From Proteiniclasticum ruminis (GTDB taxonomy: Bacteria > Bacillota > Clostridia > Clostridiales > Clostridiaceae): 64,000 nucleotides of DNA. This document shows positions 51,520 through 60,694 of this stretch, in pieces; within the stretch, counting starts at the first letter, position 1, and each line of letters opens with the position of its first letter. The translations under genes and the position numbers were made by a program. The stretch covers positions 62,001-126,000 of the forward strand of contig NZ_FOVK01000007.1 in assembly GCF_900115135.1 (NCBI RefSeq), read 5' to 3'. The notes under the pieces are model-generated. The model was given only the letters and a program-made list of their open reading frames with translations. It searched no databases and was not told where the DNA came from.

Positions 51520-54108
51520 ATGACACCAATCACCACCGTAGAAGAACTCCAGATTGCCATGGAGGATCTCAGAAAGCAGCAGCAAAGCTACGCAACCTAC
51601 ACCCAGGAACAAGTGGATGAGATTTTCAGACAGGCTGCGCTGGCCGCCAACAATCATAGAATCCCCCTGGCCAAAATGGCTGTAGAAGAAACCGGTATGG
51701 GCATAGTAGAAGATAAGGTAATCAAGAATCACTTTGCCTCTGAATATATTTATAACCAGTACAGAAACGATAAAACCTGCGGCATCATCGAAGAGGATCT
51801 TTCCTTTGGTATCCAGAAAGTGGCTGAACCCATTGGCGTGGTCGCTGCCGTTATCCCAACAACGAATCCTACTTCAACCACCATTTTCAAAGCTCTTTTG
51901 GCGTTAAAAACAAGGAATGCCATCATCTTCTCCCCACATCCTAGAGCTAAGAACTCCACCATCGCGGCAGCAAAGGTCATTCTTGATGCTGCAGTGAAAG
52001 CTGGTGCTCCCGAAGGCATCATCCGATGGATTGATGCTCCGTCTCTGGCCATGACACAGACTGTCATGTCCTCTTCTGATATCATTCTTGCCACAGGAGG
52101 TCCTGGCATGGTGAAAGCAGCTTACTCTTCAGGTAAGCCTGCCATCGGCGTAGGTGCTGGAAACACACCTGCCATCATCGATGAGACTGCTCACATCAAA
52201 ATGGCCGTAAGCTCCATCCTTCTTTCCAAGACCTTTGATAACGGAGTCATCTGTGCTTCCGAACAGTCCATCATTGTTGTGGACGATGTGTATGATGAAG
52301 TGAAGAAGGAACTTACAGACCGTGGTGCCTATCTTTTGAGCTCTGAAGAAACCGAGGCAGTGAGAAAAATCATTCTTAAAAATGGTGCTCTCAATGCCGA
52401 TATCGTAGGCCAGAGCGCTTATAAAATTGCTGCTCTTGCAGGTCTTGATATCCCTGAAAACAGCAAGGTGCTCATCGGTGAAGTGGAAGAAATCACAGAG
52501 GAAGAACCTTTCGCTCACGAAAAACTGTCTCCTGTCCTTGGTATGTACCGTGCGTCCACCTTCGAGGATGCTCTTGACCAGGCAGATGCTCTAGTGAAGC
52601 TGGGTGGGTTTGGACACACCTCGGTGCTCTACACCGATCAGATCCGTTCCAAGGATCGTATGGATGCTTTTGGAAGACGCATGAAAACCGGAAGAACCAT
52701 CATCAATATGCCTTCCTCCCAGGGAGCCATCGGAGACATTTACAATTTCAGACTTGCACCTTCTCTAACGCTGGGATGCGGAAGCTGGGGCGGAAACTCT
52801 GTCAGTGAGAATGTCGGAGTAAAGCACCTTCTGAATATCAAAACCGTCGCTGAGAGGAGAGAGAATATGCTGTGGTTCAGAGTTCCCCAAAAAATCTATT
52901 TTAAATATGGTGCCTTGGAGGTAGCTCTTCGGGAACTAGGTGAACAGAAAAAGAAGAAGGCCTATATCGTAACAGATAAAGTTCTCTACAACCTAGGGTA
53001 CTGCAATCAGATGATAAAAGTGCTGGAGGAACAAGGGGTTGATTTCAAGATCTTCATGGACGTAGAACCAGATCCAACCTTAAGAACCGCTAGAAAAGGC
53101 GCTGAAGAAATGCTCAGCTATCAGCCTGACGTCATCATCGCACTAGGTGGAGGCTCTCCCATGGATGCAGCCAAAATCATGTGGACCCTATATGAGCATC
53201 CAGAAGTGCGGTTTGAAGATCTTGCCATGAGATTCATGGACATCAGAAAGAGAATCTATCCATTCCCTAAGCTGGGTGAGAAGGCCACTTTCATTGCAGT
53301 GCCTACCACTTCCGGTACGGGTTCTGAGGTGACTCCATTTGCAGTCATCACCGATGAAGTCACAGGGATCAAGTATCCTTTAGCAGATTATGAACTGACG
53401 CCGCACATGGCCATCATTGACACAGAGCTTATGATGAACATCCCTAAAGGACTCACAGCCGCTTCCGGGTTTGATGCTCTGGTTCATGCCATAGAAGCCT
53501 ATGTTTCAGTGCTGGCGTCTGAGTATACCAACGGTCTTGCTTTAGAAGCCATCCGTTTGATCTTCAAGTATCTGCCTCTATGCTATACAGAAGGACAAAC
53601 CAATGAAAAGGCACGTGAGAAGATGGCTCATGCTTCCACCATGGCTGGTATGGCTTTTGCCAACGCATTCCTTGGGGTATGTCATTCCATGGCCCATAAG
53701 CTGGGAGCTTTCCATCATATTCCTCATGGACTTGCCAACGCGCTGCTCATCAACGAGGTGGTTAAGTTTAATGCAGAGGAAAGCCCAACCAAAATGGCTG
53801 CCTTCCCTCAGTACAAGTATCCAAATATCACCTACCGTTATGCAAGAATTGCCGATTATCTTCAGTTAGGTGGAACCACGGATGAGGAAAAAGTGGAGCT
53901 TCTCCTGAATGCATTAGACAATCTGAAAGATCAGCTGGAAATGCCAAAAAACATTGAATCCATGGGAATATCTGAAAGCAAATTCTTGGAGTCCTTGGAT
54001 GAAATGTCACACCTGGCCTTTGACGATCAGTGTACTGGTGCAAATCCAAGATACCCTCTTATTTCTGAGATCAAGGAAATGTATCTGAATGCATTTCACG
54101 GAAAGTAA
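51520..54108 (+). CDS. adhE: Bifunctional acetaldehyde-CoA/alcohol dehydrogenase
   Basis: An 862-residue two-domain enzyme. Residues 1-~440 are a CoA-acylating aldehyde dehydrogenase: GVVAAVIPTTNPTSTTIFK, GAGNTPAIIDETA and DNGVICASEQS with the catalytic Cys. The second half is an iron-dependent alcohol dehydrogenase: IALGGGSPMDAAKIMW for NAD(P) binding, AVPTTSGTGSEVTPFAVI, and metal-binding His residues in SGFDALVHAIEAY, CHSMAHKLGAFHHIPHG. It reduces acetyl-CoA to ethanol and regenerates NAD+. ATG 51520 fits AAAGGA at 51504-51509 better than GTG 51511. Rex sites upstream indicate NADH-responsive control. Confidence 0.96.
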   Translation: MTPITTVEELQIAMEDLRKQQQSYATYTQEQVDEIFRQAALAANNHRIPLAKMAVEETGMGIVEDKVIKNHFASEYIYNQYRNDKTCGIIEEDLSFGIQKVAEPIGVVAAVIPTTNPTSTTIFKALLALKTRNAIIFSPHPRAKNSTIAAAKVILDAAVKAGAPEGIIRWIDAPSLAMTQTVMSSSDIILATGGPGMVKAAYSSGKPAIGVGAGNTPAIIDETAHIKMAVSSILLSKTFDNGVICASEQSIIVVDDVYDEVKKELTDRGAYLLSSEETEAVRKIILKNGALNADIVGQSAYKIAALAGLDIPENSKVLIGEVEEITEEEPFAHEKLSPVLGMYRASTFEDALDQADALVKLGGFGHTSVLYTDQIRSKDRMDAFGRRMKTGRTIINMPSSQGAIGDIYNFRLAPSLTLGCGSWGGNSVSENVGVKHLLNIKTVAERRENMLWFRVPQKIYFKYGALEVALRELGEQKKKKAYIVTDKVLYNLGYCNQMIKVLEEQGVDFKIFMDVEPDPTLRTARKGAEEMLSYQPDVIIALGGGSPMDAAKIMWTLYEHPEVRFEDLAMRFMDIRKRIYPFPKLGEKATFIAVPTTSGTGSEVTPFAVITDEVTGIKYPLADYELTPHMAIIDTELMMNIPKGLTAASGFDALVHAIEAYVSVLASEYTNGLALEAIRLIFKYLPLCYTEGQTNEKAREKMAHASTMAGMAFANAFLGVCHSMAHKLGAFHHIPHGLANALLINEVVKFNAEESPTKMAAFPQYKYPNITYRYARIADYLQLGGTTDEEKVELLLNALDNLKDQLEMPKNIESMGISESKFLESLDEMSHLAFDDQCTGANPRYPLISEIKEMYLNAFHGK

Positions 54109-54128
54109 TAGCGTATAAAATAAAGGTG

Positions 54129-54207
54129 CCGTCACAAAACTAGATAGAGTTTTGTGACGGCTTTTTGCTTGATTATTGATATTCATAGGTTTACAAAAAC
54201 TCAAAAA
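54129..54207. repeat. Insertion-sequence end, copy B (attached to transposase remnant)
   Basis: A 79-bp near-copy of 48204-48284. The palindromic 32 bases carry two mismatched centre positions and are followed by CTTTTTG, so they can also terminate adhE. Right of it lies the 3' end of a transposase gene on the minus strand. Confidence 0.8.
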
Positions 54208-54236
54208 CATACACACTATTCCAGTGGGTTTGTTAA

Positions 54237-54420
54237 TTAGTCTATCCAAGCTGCAGAGATGGCACTGGCCAAAGCTACTTTTTTATACTCAATCATATCT
54301 GTTTGGTTGTGTAGAATCTTCTGATGCAGTTTGTTCATATTCAGCCCTAATGCTGCTAGGGTCACATTCCCGATGATGTCTGTTTCTTCCTGTCATGATC
54401 TCTCACGAGTTCTTCTCCTG
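54237..54420 (-). pseudogene. Transposase C-terminal remnant
   Basis: On the minus strand the frame ETDIIGNVTLAALGLNMNKLH... to IEYKKVALASAISAAWID and a stop is open for 51 codons, and it is interrupted upstream by a stop and frameshift (EELVRDHDRKK in another frame). GNVTLAALGLNMNKL resembles the C-terminus of DDE transposases of the IS1182/IS4 type, where the last helix follows the catalytic Glu. The rest of the element is absent. Family assignment is tentative. Confidence 0.6.
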
Positions 54421-54462
54421 CTTTACAGTAGTACAGTGTCGTGGATACGGAGAACTGTTAAA

Positions 54463-54516
54463 AAAAACCAAAAAGAAAATCCTTGAAAGCTTTGTGCCTC
54501 AAGGATTTTCTTTTTC
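54463..54516. terminator. Terminator downstream of tRNA-Ser(TGA)
   Basis: AAAGAAAATCCTTGA (54472-54486) pairs with TCAAGGATTTTCTTT (54499-54513); an A run left of it gives a T run for the minus-strand tRNA transcript. Confidence 0.88.
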
Positions 54517-54529
54517 TCTAAATATCATA

Positions 54530-54620
54530 TGGCGGAGAGAGTGGGATTCGAACCCACGGTACCCGCAAAGGTACGCCGGTTTTCAAGACCGGTGCCTTAA
54601 ACCAACTCGACCATCTCTCC
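54530..54620 (-). tRNA. tRNA-Ser (anticodon TGA)
   Basis: A 91-nt class II tRNA on the minus strand with encoded CCA: acceptor GGAGAGA, long variable arm, anticodon loop CTTGAAA with TGA (complement of 54583-54585). Discriminator base is G, matching the TGGC bulge of the serS T-box. Confidence 0.96.
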
Positions 54621-54640
54621 ACGATCTAGCGACATTAGTT

Positions 54641-54669
54641 ATTATAGCAATTATAGATTTGAGTGTCAA
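54641..54669 (-). promoter_or_regulatory. Perfect consensus promoter of tRNA-Ser(TGA)
   Basis: On the minus strand TTGACA (54664-54669), 17 bases, TATAAT (54641-54646), ending about 20 bases before the tRNA. Confidence 0.92.
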
Positions 54670-54670
54670 T

Positions 54671-54706
54671 GAAAAAATGAGCGGCTGCGTTAAGAAAAAC
54701 ACAGCC
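54671..54706 (-). terminator. Terminator of serS
   Basis: On the minus strand GGCTGTGTT (54698-54706) pairs with AACGCAGCC (54683-54691), with a T run at 54671-54676. Confidence 0.85.
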
Positions 54707-54719
54707 TCTCAGACTTCAT

Positions 54720-55997
54720 TTACTTGATGAGCTCTTCACCCTTAAGATAAGGTCTTAGGGATTCTGGAATGGTCACAGTTCCATCCTCATTCTGGAAGTT
54801 CTCAAGGATTGCCGCCATGGTTCTACCAATGGCAACACCTGAGCCATTCAGTGTATGCACAAACTGAGGCTTGTCTTTTGCAGTTTCCTTGTACTTGATA
54901 TTGATTCTTCTGGACTGGAAATCTTCAAAATTAGAACAGCTGGAGATTTCTACATACCTGTTGTAGCTTGGCATCCAGACCTCGATATCATACTTTAGTG
55001 CTGCAGTGAATCCTAAATCACCTTTGCAGATTCTTACCACTCTATAAGGCAGACCTAATCCCTGAAGCACTCTTTCTGCGTCTTCCACAAGCTTATTCAG
55101 CTCTTCATAGGAATCTTCTGGCTTTGTGAACTTCACAAGCTCCACCTTATTGAACTGATGCTGACGGATGAGGCCTCTCGTGTCTCTACCAGCAGAACCT
55201 GCTTCTGCTCTGAAACAGGCAGAGTATGCCACATGCTTTATTGGGAGCTCTTCTCCTGAGAAGGTCTCATTGCGGTACATATTGGTCACAGGAACTTCTG
55301 CCGTCGGAATCAGGAAGTAGTCATTTTCTGTAAGCTTAAAGGCATCTTCCTCAAACTTCGGCAGCTGGCCAGTACCTGTCATGGACTGTCTGTTGACCAT
55401 AAATGGAGGCATCACCTCTTCATAGCCATGATCTGTATGGGTATCCAGGAAGTAGTTGATGATGGCTCTTTCCAGTCTTGATCCATAGCCTTTCAGGAAA
55501 GTGAATCTTGAACCGGTGATCTTTCCAGCTCTTTCGAAATCCAGAATATTGAGGTTTGTTCCCAGGTCCCAGTGTGCTTTAGCCTCAAAGCTGAAACTTC
55601 TGGGCTCTCCCCACTTTCTGATTTCGATATTGTCTTCATCGGTGTCTCCATCTGGCACTTGGCTGTTTGGAATATTAGGCAGACGCAGCATAATGAACTC
55701 AATGGCCTCATCAATTTCACGCACTCTGTTATCCAGGTTCTTGATGGTTTCTCCAAGCTCCTTCATTTCTGCCATGATCTCGGTGACATCTTCTCCAGCT
55801 TTCTTCTTTTTAGGGATTTCCGCTGATACCTGGTTTTTTCTAGCCTTTGCTGTTTCCACTTCCACCAGGGTTTCTCTTCTTTCCTCATCCAGGGAAACAA
55901 CTTTGTCTATATCGGAGAGATCAAGGCTCTCTCCTCTATTGCTCATGAGCTTCTTGATTTCTTCAGGATTTTCTCGGATTCTCTTAATATCCAGCAT
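54720..55997 (-). CDS. serS: Seryl-tRNA synthetase
   Basis: A 425-residue class II aminoacyl-tRNA synthetase that charges tRNA-Ser. [22 protein letters not shown] opens the N-terminal coiled-coil arm that contacts the long variable arm of the t[24 protein letters not shown] is motif 2 and [17 protein letters not shown] motif 3. ATG 55997 is set by GGAGG at correct spacing; the open frame beyond it lies in the T-box leader. Expression is controlled by the T-box leader upstream, and one of its substrates, tRNA-Ser(TGA), is encoded about 100 bases downstream on the same strand. Confidence 0.97.
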   Translation of the reverse strand: MLDIKRIRENPEEIKKLMSNRGESLDLSDIDKVVSLDEERRETLVEVETAKARKNQVSAEIPKKKKAGEDVTEIMAEMKELGETIKNLDNRVREIDEAIEFIMLRLPNIPNSQVPDGDTDEDNIEIRKWGEPRSFSFEAKAHWDLGTNLNILDFERAGKITGSRFTFLKGYGSRLERAIINYFLDTHTDHGYEEVMPPFMVNRQSMTGTGQLPKFEEDAFKLTENDYFLIPTAEVPVTNMYRNETFSGEELPIKHVAYSACFRAEAGSAGRDTRGLIRQHQFNKVELVKFTKPEDSYEELNKLVEDAERVLQGLGLPYRVVRICKGDLGFTAALKYDIEVWMPSYNRYVEISSCSNFEDFQSRRINIKYKETAKDKPQFVHTLNGSGVAIGRTMAAILENFQNEDGTVTIPESLRPYLKGEELIK

Positions 55998-56029
55998 AAC
56001 AATTCCTCCATTTTTTAATTTTTTATAAT

Positions 56030-56250
56030 AAAAAAGAGCCAGATCAATTCCCAAGGGACGATCTGACTCGTGGTGCCACCCTACTTCAATAAAGCGATGC
56101 GCTTTATCCTTCAAAAAGATAACGGTCTTCTCCGTACTGCATTACCAGTCCCTCCAAGGTGGATTCCAAAAATGCCCCCTGCAGATTTGCACATGACCAT
56201 CTGCTCTCTAAAAAGTGACATTACTGTACTAGCCTTATCAACGGTTTAAT
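56030..56250 (-). promoter_or_regulatory. T-box riboswitch leader of serS (specifier UCC)
   Basis: On the minus strand the leader has AGAGAG, the specifier context GGAATCCACCTTGGAG with UCC (complement of 56161-56163), the T-box AGGGTGGCACCACG (56069-56082) and a terminator stem GAGTCAGATC/GATCTGGCTC (56036-56069) followed by a T run. The TGGC bulge fits the G73 discriminator of the two tRNA-Ser genes in this window. Confidence 0.93.
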
Positions 56251-56257
56251 TCAATTC

Positions 56258-56286
56258 ATTATATCCCTTCCCCTGGAAAAGGTCAA
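56258..56286 (-). promoter_or_regulatory. Promoter of the serS T-box operon
   Basis: On the minus strand TTGACC (56281-56286), 17 bases, TATAAT (56258-56263). The -35 element overlaps the stop codon of the upstream DUF1667 gene. Confidence 0.85.
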
Positions 56287-56510
56287 CTCTCAATGGTTTT
56301 CGTCACAATGATGTTGACTCCCGTGTTGAGGATATTGCTGCAGATGATGTCTCCACGCTCCAAGGGAACGCCCACATAGATTCTTGAAAGAACCTTCGAC
56401 ACCTCAATAAAGATGTCCCGCTCCATGGGCTGGTCGCTCTTCACAGGAACCATATGATGTGTCTTGGACCCTTTAATCCTGATGATGCTTGTGTAATACT
56501 CTTTTTTCAT
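56283..56510 (-). CDS. DUF1667-like protein, shortened (75 residues)
   Basis: MKKEYYTSIIRIKGSKTHHMVPVKSD and VSKVLSRIYVGVPLERGDII...NTGVNIIVTKTI match the C-terminal part of DUF1667, a small protein normally of about 120 residues that has an N-terminal Cys-rich segment. The Cys-containing part is missing here. DUF1667 is usually third in a set with a GlpA-like and a GlpB-like FAD protein; only the GlpA-like one is next to it. Function unknown; perhaps a regulator or assembly factor of the oxidoreductase. Confidence 0.72.
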   Translation of the reverse strand: MKKEYYTSIIRIKGSKTHHMVPVKSDQPMERDIFIEVSKVLSRIYVGVPLERGDIICSNILNTGVNIIVTKTIES

Positions 56511-56522
56511 GGTGTTCTCCTT

Positions 56523-57908
56523 CTAGCGGCCATCAAATTCCTTGATTCTGGCAAAGACCACTTGAGAATTTTTCTTGTCGTTCATGATCTCCAATGGGCT
56601 CTTGTGAAGTTCTCTGGCCAAGATCCCGATGATCTTTGTCAAGCAGTAAGAACCTTGGCATCTGCCAAAAACAATGCCTGTTCTTCTCCTTACTCCTTCC
56701 ACGGTTCTTGCCCCCATGGGTCTTCGGATGGAGTCGACAATCTCTCCCTCCGTGACATTGGAGCAGAGACAGATCATTTTCCCATATTTCGGATCGATGG
56801 AGATGATCTCATTTCTTTCTTCATCCTCCATCTCTCGGAATCGGTAGTATTTTCTTCGCTTGCTTTCATAGTCACTGTTGGGCTTTGCTTTAAAATGCTT
56901 CAGAACCATATGGAGCGCATCCTCGGTAATGGCTGACAGGACATTGTCCACCGCATAGTTTTTTGCCTGGATATGGATATATCCCTCTGCCTCAAATTCC
57001 TGGTCAATCTGGATCGGTTCTGTCCAGTTGCGGCTTTCATTGATGATGTCTACTCTCTCGGGAGGAAACGGTCCAATGACACTCTCCACTTCTTTCTTCA
57101 TCTGGGAGAACTCTTTGGATGTGCTTGTTTTAAGGCTTGCCAGAAGCTTGTTGGTGGATGTGGGGACTAGACTGATGACTTCTCCATTTGCCTTGTACTC
57201 TTTGATGATATGCTTGATCTCATTTTGGAAATCTTTTTCCACCAGCATATGTTCAATGATATCATGGGGTCCCACCATCTCTTCATCCTTTTTGATGGAG
57301 TAATGGTCTCCAAAGGTGGTTCTTATAACAACTCTAGCTGTGTACTTGTTTTTATTGGTGGTCACCTTGATGCCACCCCTGGGCTGGTTATGGATATCAA
57401 GGACCTCCTCTTCCAGACGGAAGCTCACCCCATTGTCATAAGCAATCTCCGCCATGGCCGTGGCATAGTCATAGGGCGAGATTACTCCTGTATTCATGGA
57501 GTAGATGACATTTCTGTCCTCTTCCTTGATGTGGTGATTCATTTTTGAAGCTTCTTTACCCGTCAAAAGTGAAATCCCCTGAATCCCCCTTTTAACTGCA
57601 CGGTCGTAGATCCTCACCGCTTCCTCTTCAGAGGGATAGATGGTGAAAGAAGGCACTTTTTCATAAAACACATCCAGCTCCTCCGACAGCGCGTCGAGTT
57701 TCTGATTGCTTCTTCGGATCAGCTGATAGATATGGTCCTCTTCAATATCTTTTCCGTCAAGAATCAAAGAGGAGTTGAAAAGAGCCACATCTTCCGCAAT
57801 ATCAAAGTTCTTTTCGATGAGTCCGATGTTGAGATTGTATTTGCACAGCTCATAGGCCATGGCACAACCCACCAGTCCTCCTCCAAGAATAATTACATCA
57901 TAATCCAT
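56523..57908 (-). CDS. FAD-dependent oxidoreductase, GlpA-like, with BFD-type [2Fe-2S] domain
   Basis: A 461-residue protein. DYDVIILGGGLVGCAMAYEL is an FAD-binding Rossmann motif (G-x-G-x-x-G at residues 9-14). The C-terminal part holds a BFD-like [2Fe-2S] domain, MICLCSNVTEGEIVDSIRR and FGRCQGSYC (C-x-C and C-x4-C). The segment after the first dinucleotide strand reads AEDVALFNSSLIL, where GlpA-type dehydrogenases have a conserved SGANSG-x-x-H loop, so the flavin active site is altered. It is 12 bases from the DUF1667 gene. Glycerol-3-phosphate or amino-acid oxidation is the family role; activity here is uncertain. Confidence 0.8.
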   Translation of the reverse strand: MDYDVIILGGGLVGCAMAYELCKYNLNIGLIEKNFDIAEDVALFNSSLILDGKDIEEDHIYQLIRRSNQKLDALSEELDVFYEKVPSFTIYPSEEEAVRIYDRAVKRGIQGISLLTGKEASKMNHHIKEEDRNVIYSMNTGVISPYDYATAMAEIAYDNGVSFRLEEEVLDIHNQPRGGIKVTTNKNKYTARVVIRTTFGDHYSIKKDEEMVGPHDIIEHMLVEKDFQNEIKHIIKEYKANGEVISLVPTSTNKLLASLKTSTSKEFSQMKKEVESVIGPFPPERVDIINESRNWTEPIQIDQEFEAEGYIHIQAKNYAVDNVLSAITEDALHMVLKHFKAKPNSDYESKRRKYYRFREMEDEERNEIISIDPKYGKMICLCSNVTEGEIVDSIRRPMGARTVEGVRRRTGIVFGRCQGSYCLTKIIGILARELHKSPLEIMNDKKNSQVVFARIKEFDGR

Positions 57909-57928
57909 ATGATTTCTCCCCTTACATA

Positions 57929-60664
57929 TCAGTTCAGCATTTCTTCCAGGACTTTCTGGAGCTCTTCCATAAGCCGACCATATTCTGCCCAGTTTCCAGC
58001 TCTCTGGGCTGTGATTGCCTCTGTAAAGAGGTCATTGGCCCTTCTGGCTAATGTCTCATCCACTGGCCCCTCTGGGCCTTCTGAAGGCTCTTCCAGATTC
58101 ATGCTGAAGAGTTTTCCAATGGCATTATTAAAGGTATCTGAAATGACAATCTGATCGTCATTGGATACGATAAATCTCTTCACTTCTGGTATAGAATTCT
58201 CCCCTTCAGCCACGAGATAGATGGGCACCACATAGAGAAGACTGTCCTCAATGGGCGTTATGACCATATCTCCAAACTCCACCTTTGAACCCCCGCTGTC
58301 AAGAAGGGACAGCTCCTTAGAGATCTCCGGATCCTGATTGAGCTTGTTTCTGAAAAGATATGGACTGGATACAGTCTTTTGTGGTGGGAACTTGTACTCC
58401 ACCAACTGGCCATAGTGGTCTTTCTCCATACGCACATTGACGATGGCCACCATGTTTTCCTTGCCCTTTACTGTATAGTACTCCGTGAACACCAGCTCCA
58501 GATCATCCTCATCTCCGAAGGAGGTAAAGAGAGAATAGGGATCCTGCTGAACTTTTTCCTGAGAATTGGATGAAGTCACAGCAGATTTCTGCCAGATGTC
58601 TTCTCCATTGTAGAAGATGCCAGGGTCTGTCACATGATACTCTTCCAGTACTGTGGTCTGAATGGCAAAGAGATCCTCTGGATATTTGATGTGATCTCTC
58701 AGCACCTCGGGCATTTCATCGAGATTCTTAAAGAGGTCTCCAAAAATCTTATTGTAGGTGATGGCAATGGGATCATTCTCATCGGACAGATAGAAGTTGA
58801 CTTCTCCAGTATAGGCATTGATGGTTACTTTCACAGAATTTCTGATGTAGTTGATGCCTCCATAGGTTCTGGCATTGGGATATCTGTCTGTGGTGGTATA
58901 CCCATCCATCATCCAGTAGACCTGATCGTCCGCAAGAACTATGTAGGGATCTTCATCATAGTGTAGAAACGGCGCAATGGTTCTTACGCGGTCTACGATA
59001 TTTCTTTTTCTAACAATTTTCGAATTGCCGTCGATAAGTGAAGAAATCAGGATCTTCGGTTCTTTTTCCTCTATGGCGTATAGAATCCTGTTCAGGAAAC
59101 TGAGCTCGATGCCAGCACTTCCAGTATAGCGGTAGGTTTCATTCTCTCCGCCTCTTGGATGGTCAAATTCGTCGGTTCTAGCTCCTGTAATGATATAATC
59201 TGAAACCATCTCACCAAAGTAAATTCTTGGATTCTCCACGGAAATGTCCGTGAGATTTGTGGTTGGGATATCCTTCATGAGAAAATCAGGCTGTCCCTGG
59301 GAAGTCACGGTGCTGGAATCCGATAGAACCACGCCGTAACCATGGGTATAAAAGAGATGGATATTCTGCCAGGTGGCTGGGGAGATGACGCTGCGGTCGA
59401 TCTCTCTCGGAGCCAGAAACACCTGCTTCTTTTCTCCATTGATCATATACCGGTCCACATCCACGTCATTGAAATCATAGTAAGAACGGATGACCTGTGC
59501 CTGCTTGATGAAATCCAACGTATGCCTGTAGGAGTTCACCTTGATGCTGTCTACCACATTTCTGTTTTCTGTCACTTCCTGAGGCGTAATATTCTGGTTT
59601 GCTTCAAACTGCCTGATTTCCACATCCTGAATTCCAAAAGCCTGCCTAGTCATATTGATGTTGTTGAGAATATAAGGTCTTTCCCGCTCCAGCTGATTTG
59701 GATTGACAATGAGGCCTTCTACGCCTACATAGGCAACCACTCTTAGAATGCTTAGTCCAAAAATCAGCAGGATTGAATACCCGATGAGACTGATCTTTCG
59801 CTTCTGAACTGCATAAGCTACCACAAGAGCTGATACCGCGGAAATGACTGCCATGATCCTTAAGATCGGCACATTCACATTTATATCTGTATAGCCAGGT
59901 CCATACACCACTCCAGACTCATTGAACATCACCAGGAAAGAATCCAGATAATAACTCACAGCAAGAAGCAGCATATAGAGAGAAATGAGCATGGCAAGGG
60001 CTTTTCCAGCAAACTGGATGAAGCCATTTTTCAGTACATGAAGAATCCCTCGGAGATTTCTAAAATTCATTCTATTGAATGAACTTTTGGCTGCTATGAT
60101 GAGATAAATAATCACCGTAAGAAGGATCAGCAAAACCACCACAGAAAGAGCCATGGAAACCAAAAACTGGTATAACGGCATTCTAAAAACATAGAATGAA
60201 ATGTCTTTCCCAAAGACAGGATCCACGGCATTAAAATCCACGCCGTTGATGAACTGAAGAATCAGATACCAGTTGTCCTTGGCCAGTCCATAGGAAACAA
60301 TACCGAAAAAAACAGCAACAGCGATGTACACAAATCGGTTTCTTATTTTAATCTGCTCTGTGGTCTTCGGCGGATAAGAAACCTGATCATATTTTTTGGC
60401 AATGCTTTTATAGTAAAAGATTGAAACAAGATAAAAAACCAAGAAAATGGGTATGGTGAGCCCTGCTACAGAAAAGGCCCTGGTCAGATAGGTCCTCGTA
60501 TAACCCACCTCTCCAAACCACTGAAGCGTAGCGATGAGATGCGTAGAGTTAAAAAGTAGAATGAAGAAAAGCAGGAGAAAGCCTAGAACCAAATAAAGAT
60601 TCTTCTTTCCCTTGAACACATTTTTAAAACGAAAATTAAAGTTTGGTTTGATGTCGATTTTCAT
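57929..60664 (-). CDS. UPF0182 family integral membrane protein
   Basis: A 911-residue protein with about seven N-terminal membrane segments (residues ~20-330) and a ~580-residue extracytoplasmic domain. LQWFGEVGYTRTYLTRAF, NPVFGKDISFYVFRMPLYQF-type sequence (here DPVFGKDISFYVFRMPLYQF) and NRILYAIEEKEPKILIS are diagnostic for UPF0182. An acidic, Pro/Glu/Gly-rich linker (EEPSEGPEGPVDET) precedes a C-terminal helix. Molecular function is unknown. It precedes the oxidoreductase gene by 20 bases and may be cotranscribed with it. Confidence 0.92.
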   Translation of the reverse strand: MKIDIKPNFNFRFKNVFKGKKNLYLVLGFLLLFFILLFNSTHLIATLQWFGEVGYTRTYLTRAFSVAGLTIPIFLVFYLVSIFYYKSIAKKYDQVSYPPKTTEQIKIRNRFVYIAVAVFFGIVSYGLAKDNWYLILQFINGVDFNAVDPVFGKDISFYVFRMPLYQFLVSMALSVVVLLILLTVIIYLIIAAKSSFNRMNFRNLRGILHVLKNGFIQFAGKALAMLISLYMLLLAVSYYLDSFLVMFNESGVVYGPGYTDINVNVPILRIMAVISAVSALVVAYAVQKRKISLIGYSILLIFGLSILRVVAYVGVEGLIVNPNQLERERPYILNNINMTRQAFGIQDVEIRQFEANQNITPQEVTENRNVVDSIKVNSYRHTLDFIKQAQVIRSYYDFNDVDVDRYMINGEKKQVFLAPREIDRSVISPATWQNIHLFYTHGYGVVLSDSSTVTSQGQPDFLMKDIPTTNLTDISVENPRIYFGEMVSDYIITGARTDEFDHPRGGENETYRYTGSAGIELSFLNRILYAIEEKEPKILISSLIDGNSKIVRKRNIVDRVRTIAPFLHYDEDPYIVLADDQVYWMMDGYTTTDRYPNARTYGGINYIRNSVKVTINAYTGEVNFYLSDENDPIAITYNKIFGDLFKNLDEMPEVLRDHIKYPEDLFAIQTTVLEEYHVTDPGIFYNGEDIWQKSAVTSSNSQEKVQQDPYSLFTSFGDEDDLELVFTEYYTVKGKENMVAIVNVRMEKDHYGQLVEYKFPPQKTVSSPYLFRNKLNQDPEISKELSLLDSGGSKVEFGDMVITPIEDSLLYVVPIYLVAEGENSIPEVKRFIVSNDDQIVISDTFNNAIGKLFSMNLEEPSEGPEGPVDETLARRANDLFTEAITAQRAGNWAEYGRLMEELQKVLEEMLN

Positions 60665-60694
60665 AGCTTTTCCTCCATATAATGTTCTTAAGTT

